DNA from: Alphaproteobacteria bacterium
GTDB lineage: Bacteria > Pseudomonadota > Alphaproteobacteria > Caulobacterales > Hyphomonadaceae
Assembly: GCA_016125405.1 (NCBI GenBank)
Contig: WGLW01000010.1
Coordinates: 1-64,000 of the forward strand
Length of the DNA: 64,000 bases
Direction: 5' to 3'
In this document: positions 53,455-62,149 of the stretch, piece after piece
Numbering within the stretch: the stretch's first letter is position 1
How the letters are laid out: each line of letters opens with the position of its first letter
The notes under the pieces: generated by a model
Seen by the model: only the letters and a program-made list of their open reading frames with translations
What the model was told of the DNA's origin: nothing
The model's database searches: none
Program-made: the position numbers and the translations under genes

Positions 53455-54166
53455 ACAACGTCAGGCCGTCCGCGTCGCGGCGCGGCCCTACGCCTTGCTG
53501 GTGGAGGACGAGGCCCCGCTCGTCGAGCTGATCCGCTACAACCTCGACCGCGAGGGCTACGAGATCGCGACGGCCTCCGATGGGGAGGAGGCGCTGATGA
53601 TGATTGACGAGCGCCAGCCGGATATCCTGCTGCTCGACTGGATGCTTCCGAAGCTCGCCGGCATCGAAGTCTGCCGCCGCCTGCGCGGGCGCGCCGCCAC
53701 CCGCAACCTGCCGATCATCATGCTGACGGCCAAGGCCGAGGAAACGGACCGCATTCGCGGCCTCGACACCGGCGCCGATGATTACATGACCAAGCCGTTC
53801 TCGATGTCGGAATTGTCCGCGCGCATCCGCGCCGTCATGCGCCGCATCCGGCCCGCGCTGGCCGAGGACCGCGTTGTGATCGGCGACATCAGCGTCGACC
53901 GCTCGGCCCATCGCGTCACGCGCAACGATGTCGAGGTGCATCTCGGGCCCACCGAATTCCGCCTGCTGGATTATTTCATCCAGCATCCCGGCCGCGTGTT
54001 TTCGCGTGAGCAGCTTCTCGATGCGGTCTGGGGATCGGATGTCTATGTCGAAACGCGCACCGTCGACGTTCATATCGGCCGGTTGCGCAAGGCCCTGCTC
54101 AAGGGCGGCGGCGAGGACCCGATCCGCACGGTGCGGTCTGCCGGCTATTCGCTCAATGCAGGGTAG
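53435..54166 (+). CDS. phoB: Phosphate regulon response regulator PhoB
   Basis: 243 residues. N-terminal receiver with phospho-acceptor D68 (ILLLDWMLPKLAG), T/K residues in MLTAKAEE and DYMTKPFS. C-terminal OmpR/PhoB winged helix: VHLGPTEFRLLDYFIQHPGRVFSREQLLDAVWGSDVYVETRTVDVHIGRLRKAL. Activates the Pho regulon by binding Pho boxes. The ATG lies inside the end of phoU, so the genes are coupled. Confidence 0.96.
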   Translation: MPSTATEQRQAVRVAARPYALLVEDEAPLVELIRYNLDREGYEIATASDGEEALMMIDERQPDILLLDWMLPKLAGIEVCRRLRGRAATRNLPIIMLTAKAEETDRIRGLDTGADDYMTKPFSMSELSARIRAVMRRIRPALAEDRVVIGDISVDRSAHRVTRNDVEVHLGPTEFRLLDYFIQHPGRVFSREQLLDAVWGSDVYVETRTVDVHIGRLRKALLKGGGEDPIRTVRSAGYSLNAG

Positions 54167-54202
54167 GGCGCCTCCGACGCTGCGGGCGCGCCGCCAACAA
54201 AA

Positions 54203-54240
54203 ACAGCCGCCCCGGGATCGCTCCAGAGCGGCTGTCCTTT
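54203..54240. terminator. Probable terminator between phoB and gcrA
   Basis: ACAGCCGC (54203-54210) pairs with GCGGCTGT (54228-54235) around a 17-base loop and is followed by CCTTTAT; A-rich sequence precedes it. It lies between the convergent phoB and gcrA genes and could act in both directions, but the long loop and short T-run make it weaker than the other two terminators. Confidence 0.6.
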
Positions 54241-54300
54241 ATCCGGCAGATTGAGGAACGCAGCCCCATCCGTACGGATGTCGTCGTGGGCGCGCGCCGG

Positions 54301-54837
54301 CTAGCCCGCCAGGCGCTGGATGTAGTCGAACTCGCGGGCGCGGCGCTCGCGCTTCTTGGCCGGCTGGAACGCCACCCGGGCATGCTCGGCGCAGTAGGGC
54401 GAGCCATTGCACGAGGCCCGTCCGCAGAAGCCGAAGGCGGTGTCCGCCGGATCGCCGATCGGCCATTTGCACATCGTGTCTTTCATGGTCATCACCGTGA
54501 CCATGTCGCCGTTGGGCAGCAGCTGGGGCTCGATATTGGCTTCGGGCTCGGCAAGAGGGCCTGCCGCCACGGGCTCGCGCACAGCGAGCGCGCCGCCGCC
54601 GGCCGCCGGGCGAAGATTGGCCTGACGCGGCATCTGCTGGGGCTTCGGCCTCGCGAGGCGCGGCGGACGCTTGACCGGGCGGGACGGAGTCGCCCGGCCG
54701 GAGAGTCCCAAACGGTGCACTTTGCCAATAACCGCATTTCGGGTCACCGAGCCCAGCCGCTTGGCGATCTGGCTCGCGCTATGCCCTTCGGCCCAGAGCT
54801 TCTTGAGTTCCGCGACGCGTTCTTCGGTCCAGCCCAT
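54301..54837 (-). CDS. gcrA: Cell-cycle regulator GcrA
   Basis: 178 residues. The N-terminal DNA-binding domain is MGWTEERVAELKKLWAEGHS followed by ASQIAKRLGSVTRNAVIGKVHRLGLSGR, the hallmark of GcrA. A Pro/Arg linker follows, and the C-terminal domain that contacts sigma-70 (CKWPIGDPADTAFGFCGRASCNGSPYCAEHARVAFQP) is intact with its cysteines. GcrA works with RNA polymerase at promoters carrying CcrM-methylated GAnTC sites. A GAATC lies 24 bases upstream of its start codon. It is convergent with phoB. Confidence 0.96.
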   Translation of the reverse strand: MGWTEERVAELKKLWAEGHSASQIAKRLGSVTRNAVIGKVHRLGLSGRATPSRPVKRPPRLARPKPQQMPRQANLRPAAGGGALAVREPVAAGPLAEPEANIEPQLLPNGDMVTVMTMKDTMCKWPIGDPADTAFGFCGRASCNGSPYCAEHARVAFQPAKKRERRAREFDYIQRLAG

Positions 54838-55258
54838 GAAGGCATCTCCTCAGCCTTGGAGAATCATGCAAGACACAAGATATGGATTGTGTCCGCTCGA
54901 CCCTCGCCCCTGTCGTCTAGGGATAGTATTCGAGCTTCACATAAGCGCAATATACGGCGCCAACAGCTAACAGGTTAATCAATATATAGGTGTGGATGGA
55001 CTCCGCACTGAGTCAGACAGCCGCAGGGCGGGTTGGCGCCCGGGTGTGGCGCCGCGGACTCAACCTACCGGGGAAGTTCCCGCGGCGTGCCGGATTTGGA
55101 CCCAGCATGGGAGTCCGGGCCGTTCCGTCCTTCCAGCCGGGTCTGCAGGCGGATTTCGTTGAGGGAAGGGTTGGCGCCCGGGGTCTGCGATCCCAACATG
55201 GCCTTGAGTTCAGCATTTCGTCTGGCGCCGCGGCGCCGAAAGCGTAAAAGCCTCGCCC
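54838..55258. other. Intergenic region with GAnTC cluster and direct repeat
   Basis: About 420 bases between gcrA and the ABC permease. Five GAnTC sites occur: GAATC 54861, GACTC 54999, GAGTC 55010, GACTC 55057 and GAGTC 55111. The 15-base sequence GGGTTGGCGCCCGGG is repeated directly at 55030-55044 and 55168-55182. The part at 54940-54990 is A+T-rich with AATATATAGG and probably contains a promoter. A frame of about 85 codons (54990-55247) exists but has no family, composition or ribosome-binding support. Confidence 0.6.
55030..55182. repeat. 15-base direct repeat pair
   Basis: GGGTTGGCGCCCGGG occurs exactly at 55030-55044 and 55168-55182. Each unit contains the palindrome GGCGCC. The spacing of 138 bases and location upstream of the ABC permease suggest either regulator-binding sites or debris of a larger duplication. 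Confidence 0.6.
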
Positions 55259-56104
55259 ATGGATCAGACCCTCGCCCGTCCGCCGCTCGACGCCACTGCA
55301 ACCGGCGTCGCCGGTCCCCGCACATATGGCGCCGTGAACTGGGTTGGTTTGTGGACGTTGTGCGTTCGTGAAACTCGTCGATTCTGGAAAGTCGGAATGC
55401 AGACGTTGTTCGCACCTGTCGTTTCGACGATGTTGATGTTGTTCGTTTTCAAACTTGCGTTGCCCGCGTCCAGCGCATCGAACCCCGGCGGCGTTGCATT
55501 CTCGTCATTCCTGGCGCCCGGCGTCGTCATGATGGCGATCCTGAACAACGCGTTCGCCAACACGTCGTCGTCGTTGATCATCGCAAAAGTTCAGGGCAAC
55601 GCCGTCGACTTCCTGATGCCGCCGTTGTCGCCCATCGAATTGACGATCGGATTCCTGTCCGGCGCCGTCACGCGTGGATTGCTTGTCGGCGCCGTTACGT
55701 TCGCTGCGATCTTCGCGCTGCAGGTTGCGCCATTCCACATCGCGCAACTTTGGGCCGTCGCGTACTATTCGCTCATCGCGTCGTTGTTCATGGGCGCCAT
55801 CGGCGTTCTCGGCGGCATATGGGCGGACAAGTTCGATCACATGGCGGCGGTGCAGAACTTCGTCATCATGCCGCTGACGATGTTGTCCGGAACGTTCTAT
55901 CCGATCTCGCGAATGGGCGAACCGTTCGTCACCATTTCGCATTTCAACCCGTTCTTTCAGATGATCGATGGATTCCGCTACGGTTTCACCGGTCACCACG
56001 AAGGCAATCTGTTGATGGGCGCCCTTTATACGTTCGGCCTGACGCTGGCGCTCTGCACGGCCTGCTGGGCGTTGTTCCGTTCGGGCTACAAGCTCAAGGC
56101 CTGA
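55259..56104 (+). CDS. ABC-2 type transporter permease (orphan)
   Basis: 281 residues with about six membrane helices. ABC-2 patterns are visible: LWTLCVRETRRFWKVGMQTLFAPVVSTMLMLFVF, the loop LMPPLSPIELTIGFLSGAVTRGLLVG, and near the end FVIMPLTMLSGTFYPISRM and HFNPFFQMIDGFRYGFTGH. It is of the YadH/NodJ kind that exports lipids, polysaccharides or drugs. The ATPase partner is not adjacent. Codon choice differs from neighbours, with many TTG and CGT codons and lower G+C. Confidence 0.9.
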   Translation: MDQTLARPPLDATATGVAGPRTYGAVNWVGLWTLCVRETRRFWKVGMQTLFAPVVSTMLMLFVFKLALPASSASNPGGVAFSSFLAPGVVMMAILNNAFANTSSSLIIAKVQGNAVDFLMPPLSPIELTIGFLSGAVTRGLLVGAVTFAAIFALQVAPFHIAQLWAVAYYSLIASLFMGAIGVLGGIWADKFDHMAAVQNFVIMPLTMLSGTFYPISRMGEPFVTISHFNPFFQMIDGFRYGFTGHHEGNLLMGALYTFGLTLALCTACWALFRSGYKLKA

Positions 56105-56140
56105 GCGAAAGTCTCAACACTTCGTGATGTTGGGAGGACG

Positions 56141-56158
56141 ACCTGATCCAGATCAGGT
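56141..56158. promoter_or_regulatory. Perfect 18-base dyad, FNR/CRP-like, ahead of the copper genes
   Basis: ACCTGATCCAGATCAGGT is an 8-base perfect inverted repeat around CA. Its core CTGAT-CCAG-ATCAG fits the FNR-type box TTGAT-N4-ATCAA at eight of ten positions. It lies 33 bases upstream of the DUF2946 gene and 36 bases after the ABC permease stop, in an operator position. Which regulator binds is inferred only. Confidence 0.5.
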
Positions 56159-56190
56159 AGGCCCTGTTGCACCATGCCTAAAAAAGTCAA

Positions 56191-56649
56191 ATGAGGGCGA
56201 TAATCCGTCAATCGCGGACCGGACGTCGCGTCGATTGGTGTGCGCCAGCCGTTCACCAGATTGCCGGGCTGATTCTGCTCGCTGGGCTGTTGCTGCGAGG
56301 CGCAGTTGCGCCCGGCTACATGCTCGACCAGTCGCCGGACAGCCACACACTGACAGTCACTGTGTGTGGCGGCGCGTCGCCTCAGATGATGGCGATGATG
56401 ATGGGTGGCGGCGCTGCCGACGCGATTGGAAAGTCGTCCGGTAATCATCACCACAACACACCTGCAACCGATCACTTCTGTCCATTTGCCGCCGCAGCCG
56501 CTTCGGCGCCGCTGCCCAACCTGATTGCTGTCGTGGTTTCCCTCCGCCAGGCGCCCGAAGTTTCGCAGCCGCCTGCGCCGGTGCTGACTGCCCATGCCGA
56601 ACCGGTCGATGGACAAATGTCGGCGCGGGGACCGCCTGCGCGGGCCTGA
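56191..56649 (+). CDS. DUF2946-family protein (copper-associated)
   Basis: 152 residues. An N-terminal helix (VHQIAGLILLAGLLLRGAVAPGYML) precedes a small domain with VTVCGG, a Met-rich run (MMAMMMGGG), HHHN and DHFCPFAAAAASAPLP. The spaced Cys, Met and His residues are typical of DUF2946 proteins, which are usually next to copper TonB receptors or copper-tolerance genes. Probably a membrane-anchored periplasmic metal-binding factor. It precedes the TonB receptor by 69 bases on the same strand. Confidence 0.75.
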   Translation: MRAIIRQSRTGRRVDWCAPAVHQIAGLILLAGLLLRGAVAPGYMLDQSPDSHTLTVTVCGGASPQMMAMMMGGGAADAIGKSSGNHHHNTPATDHFCPFAAAAASAPLPNLIAVVVSLRQAPEVSQPPAPVLTAHAEPVDGQMSARGPPARA

Positions 56650-56718
56650 ACCGCTGTTCGACACAATCCACGATCAACGCCGCTCTGACCGCGCCAAATT
56701 CGGCGGGCGGCAACGGGA

Positions 56719-58827
56719 ATGCATCTCATGAAACTCCACATACTTTCTGGCGCCAGCCTGATCGTGCTCGGCTGCCTGTCGCTTCCTGCGACGGCCCAGA
56801 CATCCGACGACGGATCGGCCCTGAGTGACGTCATTGTCGTCACTGGTTCACGTATCGAGCCGGCAACGACACAAGTTGAAAGCCCCGAACGACACCCGCT
56901 GCAGGGCCCGGATGCTTCGTCACTTCTGTCCTACGTTCCAGGCGGCGCCCGCGTGAGCAACGGCGCACTGACAGGGCAGGCGCAGTACCGAGGTTTGTTC
57001 GGCCCACGCATCAACGTGCGCATTGACGGTCAGAGCTTCGCGTCAGGCGGCCCAAACCTGATGGACCCGCCGTTTCATTATGCGCCGCTGCCATTGATCG
57101 CCGCGCTCGAAATTGATCGCGGCGTCAGCCCTGTCCGAAACGGGCCCGGCATCGGAGGCGGGATGAACGCCGTATTCAAGAAAGTGAACTTTGGCGACAC
57201 TGCGCACTTCGCACCTGACTATGACCTGACGGCTCAAGGTCGTTCGGGTGACGAAAGCTGGTCAGCTGGCGGTGTTGCCGGAGCCGCCAACGACACGTTC
57301 CGGTTCAACATTCTTGGCGCCTACGAGACCGGGGAGGACACGCATTTTCCGGACGGTCGCATCCGAGATTCGGGCTACGAGCGCAGCATCTATGGGGTTT
57401 CAACCGGGCTGCATTTCGGTGATCAGGAATTCGGCCTCGACGTGCGCAGGCAAAATGCAGGACCAGCGGGGACGCCCGCTCTGCCAATGGATATCATGTA
57501 TGTTGATACGGATTTCGCTCGGCTCACCTGGACGGGAAGTTTTGGCGGCGTTCGGCTCGATGCGTCCGGTGACTACACAGATGTCGCGCACGCCATGGAC
57601 AACTACAGTCAGCGACCGGCGCCTGTGGCGGCGATGCAACGTCGAACGGACGCCGGTGCAACGACGCGTGGCGCCGCACTGGCGGCGACGTTTGATGCGT
57701 TCACCGGCAAACTTCGGGTCGGCGCCGACTACGACAATGTCGAACACAACGCCGTAATTACAAATCCGAACAACGCTGATTTCCGGATCAACAGCCTTCC
57801 GGACATTACGATGGAACGCGCTGGACTGTACGCGGAATGGACAGGCGATCTTGGGCCCCTGCGAGGCGAACTCGGACTGCGCACCGATCATCATGATGAC
57901 CAAGCTGGCCTTGCGACAGTAGGAACCGCCGTTCCGGCGATGGCGGCAAATCTCGCCGCAATATTCAATGCTGCCGACCGATCGCGCCCCGATAACACGC
58001 TCGACGCCGTGGCGCGTCTCTGGACGCCCCTGGCAAATGGCCTCTCGTGGCGCCTGACGCTTGCGCGCAAGACCCGTACGCCCGGTTATGTCGAACGCTT
58101 CTCTTGGCTTCCAACCAGCGCCAGCGGCGGATTGGCGGACGGCAATATCTATGTTGGGGATCTCGACCTGAAACCGGAAGTTGCATGGATCGGCGAGGTT
58201 GGTGTCGACTATGCGGCACACGGCTTATACCTGCGGCCGACGATCTATATCCGCCAGATCGACAATTACATTCAGGGCGTGCCCTTTGACTCGACTCCAG
58301 GCGTCATCGACACGCCACAGGAAATGGTCGCGAACATGAACGGCGATCCAACCCCGCTACGCTTCGCCAACGTCGATGCGCGCATCTACGGGGTTGATGT
58401 CGATGCCGGCATCGACCTGCCTGGCGCCTGGCGGGTAGACGGTGTCGCCTCCTGGCTCAGGGGCGAACGACGTGACATCGACGACAACCTGTACCGTATC
58501 TCGCCGCCCAGTCTCACCGTAGGCCTCAGTTACGATGCGGCAGCCTGGTCCGCCACGCTGGAAACCCGTCTCGTCGCCGAACAGAATGACGTGTCGGTCA
58601 CCAACTCGGAGCAGAGGACGGGTGGCTATGACCTGCTCAATCTCTACGGAAACTGGAAAATCCGGCCCGGAGCCACGCTTTCCGCGGGAATCGAGAACGT
58701 GCTCGACACGCGCTATGATGACCATCTTTCAGGTTACAACCGCGTCATGGCGTCGGATGTGCCGCTTGGCCAGCGACTTCCGGGACCTGGCCGGTCCGTC
58801 TTTCTCAAGCTGGGTGTGGCCACCTGA
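56719..58827 (+). CDS. TonB-dependent receptor, copper-type
   Basis: 702 residues. Signal peptide (to about 27), a TonB-box-like SDVIVVTGSRI, plug domain (about 40-150, with DASSLLSYVPGGARVSNGALTGQAQYRGLFGPRINVRIDGQ) and a long beta-barrel that ends GRSVFLKLGVAT. The plug pattern RGLFGPRINVRIDGQSFASGGPNLMDPPFHYAP resembles the OprC/NosA-type copper receptors. With the preceding DUF2946 gene it forms a likely copper acquisition unit. ATG 56719 or the nearby 56728 could be the start. Confidence 0.88.
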   Translation: MHLMKLHILSGASLIVLGCLSLPATAQTSDDGSALSDVIVVTGSRIEPATTQVESPERHPLQGPDASSLLSYVPGGARVSNGALTGQAQYRGLFGPRINVRIDGQSFASGGPNLMDPPFHYAPLPLIAALEIDRGVSPVRNGPGIGGGMNAVFKKVNFGDTAHFAPDYDLTAQGRSGDESWSAGGVAGAANDTFRFNILGAYETGEDTHFPDGRIRDSGYERSIYGVSTGLHFGDQEFGLDVRRQNAGPAGTPALPMDIMYVDTDFARLTWTGSFGGVRLDASGDYTDVAHAMDNYSQRPAPVAAMQRRTDAGATTRGAALAATFDAFTGKLRVGADYDNVEHNAVITNPNNADFRINSLPDITMERAGLYAEWTGDLGPLRGELGLRTDHHDDQAGLATVGTAVPAMAANLAAIFNAADRSRPDNTLDAVARLWTPLANGLSWRLTLARKTRTPGYVERFSWLPTSASGGLADGNIYVGDLDLKPEVAWIGEVGVDYAAHGLYLRPTIYIRQIDNYIQGVPFDSTPGVIDTPQEMVANMNGDPTPLRFANVDARIYGVDVDAGIDLPGAWRVDGVASWLRGERRDIDDNLYRISPPSLTVGLSYDAAAWSATLETRLVAEQNDVSVTNSEQRTGGYDLLNLYGNWKIRPGATLSAGIENVLDTRYDDHLSGYNRVMASDVPLGQRLPGPGRSVFLKLGVAT

Positions 58828-58974
58828 CTGTGCGAGGAGCTGATGGTTGGAGCCGCATTAAGCGCCCCGGCCGCCCCTTCTTCCCTGATTCATTCCTCCC
58901 TTGACGTCAGGCGGGGTGCGACCCAATGGTCGCCCCCCTCCACTTGTTCGCACGGCGTGAAAGGAGAAAACGCC

Positions 58975-60165
58975 ATGACCAACGCCATCCTTCCCGTTTA
59001 CGGCCCGCCGCCGGTCGTTTTCGAGCGAGGCGAGGGCGTACGCGTCTATGACGACAAGGGAAAGGCCTATCTCGACTTCATCGCTGGAATTGCGGTCAAT
59101 TCGCTCGGCCATTGCCACCCCGCGCTGGTGAAAGCGCTGACCGATCAGGCCAACAAGCTGTGGCACACGTCAAACATGTTCCGTATTCCGGGACAGGAGC
59201 GGCTGGCGCAGCGCTATTGTGACCTCACCTTTGCCGATCGCGTCTTCTTTACCAATTCCGGTTCGGAGGCCGTCGATACCTGCCTCAAGATCGCCCGGCG
59301 GTATCAGTGGTCGCAGGACAGGAAGGAGCGCATCGGCGTTATCTCTTTCACCGGCTCGTTCCACGGACGCACATTCGGCGGCATCAATGCCGGCGGCCAG
59401 GAGAAATACCGTGAGGGTTTCGGTCCGCGCATGGAAGGCTTCCGCACGCTTGAATATGGCGACGACGAGGCCTTCAAGACGGAAATCGCGAAGCCTGATA
59501 TCGCGGCTGTCATCATCGAGCCGGTGCAGGGCGAGGGCGGCGTTCGCGAGGTGCCGGAAGAGCGCCTCCTGATGATCCGCAAACTCTGCGACGAGAACGG
59601 CGTCCTGTTGATCTACGACGAAGTGCAGTGCGGCGCCGGTCGCACCGGCCAGCTCTTCCATCACCAATGGGTCAAGGGCGCCGAACCGGAGCTGATGGCT
59701 TGCGCCAAGGGCATTGGCGGCGGCTTTCCAATGGGCATGGCGCTGGCGAGCGAAAAGGCCGCTTCCGGCATGGTGAAGGGCGTGCATGGCTCGACGTTTG
59801 GCGGGAACCCGCTCGCGATGGCTGTCGGCAACGCCGTGCTGGACGTCATCACCGGCAAGGACTTTCTCGCCAACGTGCGCCACGTCGCCGGGACGCTGAC
59901 GCAAGGGATGGAGAGTCTCAAGGACCGCTATCCAGAGCTGGTCGTGGCGGTTACGGGCCGCGGTCTGCTGCGCGGCCTCAAGATGAAGAAGGATCCTTTG
60001 CCGCTGCGTGGGCTCCTCGCCGAGCGGGGCCTTCTGGTGGGAACGGCGGGCGACAATGTGCTGCGCCTGGCGCCGCCGCTGATCGTGACCGAAAACGACG
60101 TGCGGGAGGCGATCGACATTATCGACCAGCAGCTTTCCGCAATGATGACTGCTGCCGGGGCGTGA
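58975..60165 (+). CDS. argD: Acetylornithine/succinyldiaminopimelate aminotransferase
   Basis: 396 residues from ATG 58975 with AAGGAG nine bases upstream. Class III PLP aminotransferase: [57 protein letters not shown] and the PLP lysine K245 in [13 protein letters not shown], followed by [15 protein letters not shown]. It acts in arginine (and possibly lysine) synthesis. One base separates it from argF, so the two form an operon. Confidence 0.94.
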   Translation: MTNAILPVYGPPPVVFERGEGVRVYDDKGKAYLDFIAGIAVNSLGHCHPALVKALTDQANKLWHTSNMFRIPGQERLAQRYCDLTFADRVFFTNSGSEAVDTCLKIARRYQWSQDRKERIGVISFTGSFHGRTFGGINAGGQEKYREGFGPRMEGFRTLEYGDDEAFKTEIAKPDIAAVIIEPVQGEGGVREVPEERLLMIRKLCDENGVLLIYDEVQCGAGRTGQLFHHQWVKGAEPELMACAKGIGGGFPMGMALASEKAASGMVKGVHGSTFGGNPLAMAVGNAVLDVITGKDFLANVRHVAGTLTQGMESLKDRYPELVVAVTGRGLLRGLKMKKDPLPLRGLLAERGLLVGTAGDNVLRLAPPLIVTENDVREAIDIIDQQLSAMMTAAGA

Positions 60166-60166
60166 G

Positions 60167-61087
60167 ATGACCCACTTTCTAGATCTCTGGCCGATCCCGG
60201 CCAGCGAGTTGCGTTCGATTCTCGATAACGCAAAGTCCCGAAAGGCCGCCCGCAAGGGCGCGCCGAAAGGGCTGGCGGACATTGACGCGCCGCTCGCCGG
60301 CCGCACGCTGGCGATGATCTTCGAGAAGAATTCCACGCGCACGCGCGTGTCGTTCGACATGGCGATCCGGCAACTCGGCGGATCGTCCATCGTGCTCAAT
60401 GCAGGCGACATGCAGCTGGGGCGCGGCGAAAGCATCACCGATACGGCAGGCGTATTGTCGCGCTATGTTGATGCGGTGATGATCCGCGCCAACCGGCACG
60501 CCGATGTCGAGGCATTTGCAAAGGCGGCAACAATCCCCGTGATCAATGGCCTCACGGAGAAATCGCATCCGTGCCAGATCATGGCGGACCTGCAGACACT
60601 GGAAGAGGCGGGCTTGCCGCTGAAGGGCGCGCGCATCGCCTGGGTCGGCGACGGCAACAACATGGCGGCCTCGTTCATCCACGCGGCCCCGAAGTTCGGC
60701 TTCTCTCTGGCGGTCGGTACACCGGAGGGCTATGAGCCGGCCAGCATCGATGTCGAGCGTGCGCGCAACGAGCAGGGCCGGATTGACCTCTACCGCACGG
60801 CGAGCGAGGCGGCGGCCGGTGCGGACGTTGTTGTCGCTGATACGTTCGTTTCCATGGGCGATCTTGACGCCGAGAAACGTCTAAAAGACCTGGCGCCTTT
60901 CAAGGTGAGCGCCGATCTTATGAAGCGCGCGAAGACGGAGGCAAAGTTCCTCCACTGTCTGCCGGCGCATCGAGGCGAAGAAGTGGACGCCGATGTGATC
61001 GACGGCCCGGCCTCGCTGGTGTTTGATGAGGCCGAGAACCGACTGCACGCCCAGAAGGCGATCCTCGAATGGTGCCTCGTAGGCTAG
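60167..61087 (+). CDS. argF: Ornithine carbamoyltransferase
   Basis: 306 residues. Carbamoyl-phosphate loop [21 protein letters not shown], the [12 protein letters not shown] motif, ornithine loop [10 protein letters not shown] and [11 protein letters not shown] with the catalytic Cys. It makes citrulline from ornithine and carbamoyl phosphate in arginine synthesis. The TGAGATG junction with argD indicates coupling. The stop overlaps that of the convergent membrane-protein gene in CTAG. Confidence 0.96.
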   Translation: MTHFLDLWPIPASELRSILDNAKSRKAARKGAPKGLADIDAPLAGRTLAMIFEKNSTRTRVSFDMAIRQLGGSSIVLNAGDMQLGRGESITDTAGVLSRYVDAVMIRANRHADVEAFAKAATIPVINGLTEKSHPCQIMADLQTLEEAGLPLKGARIAWVGDGNNMAASFIHAAPKFGFSLAVGTPEGYEPASIDVERARNEQGRIDLYRTASEAAAGADVVVADTFVSMGDLDAEKRLKDLAPFKVSADLMKRAKTEAKFLHCLPAHRGEEVDADVIDGPASLVFDEAENRLHAQKAILEWCLVG

Positions 61088-62004
61088 GCCTGCTCGGCGG
61101 ATTCGCGCATCAATCGCCAGGCCACGCCATTGGCGATGGCGAGGATGACTGACGCAACAACGCCGAGCAGCGCGTTGGCGCACAGGCGAACCACATTGCC
61201 GCCGTCCGACAGGTTGTATCCTGCCGCCTGGACTTCGTAGGCGTGGTGTAGCGCCTGCTGCATCCGCGTGGGCGAGCGCGCGGCGGCATAGACCTCGGAC
61301 ATCGCTTCGAGGTAGCCGGGCGCCGTCAGCAAGGGTGTCAGCAAGGATGCAACGATAAGCATCGGCACGACCAGCAGCAGCCAGAAGCCAACCAGCCGCC
61401 ACACATTCTCTTCGGTGATCTCCCATGCCGGGCGGATGGCGATCTTCTCCAGTTCGATAGTGGCGGGTGAAACAAGACAGACACGGATGCCGAACCAGAC
61501 GCCTACGCCCGCCAGGACGGCTGCAGCGACCAGTCCGATGATGCCGCCGGGTCCGGGGCCGAGCGAGGCGAGCACCTGGGACAGAACGAGCGACGCGCCG
61601 AAGGCGAGCCCGATCGTGCAATAACCAAGAAACACCACGGCCCAGCCGCCAAGCAGGCGCGCTTCATCGGCGCTGAAGGAAAGATAGAACGGCAAGCGCG
61701 GCTGCTCGCCGCGGATAAGCAGCTTCATCAGACCGGAAATCAGCACCAGGTTCACGAGAACTGATGCAGCCATCAGCAGACCCATCATTGGCAAGGTCGC
61801 CAGCATCCGGCTCATGGTCTGCTGCGGCGCCATTTGGTCCATCGGCATAGCCGCGATCTGGTTCATGTAGGGCGGCATGATCAGCAGGTAGATCCCGCAC
61901 ATCAGCACAGCGGGCAACCAGGCGATCTTGAGGACCGCGAGACCATGCTGGAGAATGAAGGCCAGCGTTGCGCCGATCGCCTTGAATACCGGAAGTTTTG
62001 TCAT
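61084..62004 (-). CDS. Hypothetical integral membrane protein, about six helices
   Basis: 306 residues from ATG 62004, with GGGGGGAAAC upstream. Hydrophobic segments include [104 protein letters not shown] and [22 protein letters not shown] conserved-looking soluble piece is [28 protein letters not shown], a pattern I have seen in uncharacterised alphaproteobacterial membrane proteins. Function unknown. Divergent from hslO. Confidence 0.75.
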   Translation of the reverse strand: MTKLPVFKAIGATLAFILQHGLAVLKIAWLPAVLMCGIYLLIMPPYMNQIAAMPMDQMAPQQTMSRMLATLPMMGLLMAASVLVNLVLISGLMKLLIRGEQPRLPFYLSFSADEARLLGGWAVVFLGYCTIGLAFGASLVLSQVLASLGPGPGGIIGLVAAAVLAGVGVWFGIRVCLVSPATIELEKIAIRPAWEITEENVWRLVGFWLLLVVPMLIVASLLTPLLTAPGYLEAMSEVYAAARSPTRMQQALHHAYEVQAAGYNLSDGGNVVRLCANALLGVVASVILAIANGVAWRLMRESAEQA

Positions 62005-62149
62005 TTTCGTTTCCCCCCGGAGCCGGCTATTGAGCCGCCTTGATCGCAGGCCAAGTCTAGACCCGTGGCGCGAGGCGACAAGACGCGGGTTGCCATGGGC
62101 GCGATCAACCCCCATTTGGGCCTGGCCAATCACCGTGATAATTGCCCCC

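Noticed and set aside
54990-55247. 85-codon frame ahead of the ABC permease
   Set aside because: No ribosome-binding site, no family, and it spans the direct repeat and GAnTC cluster.
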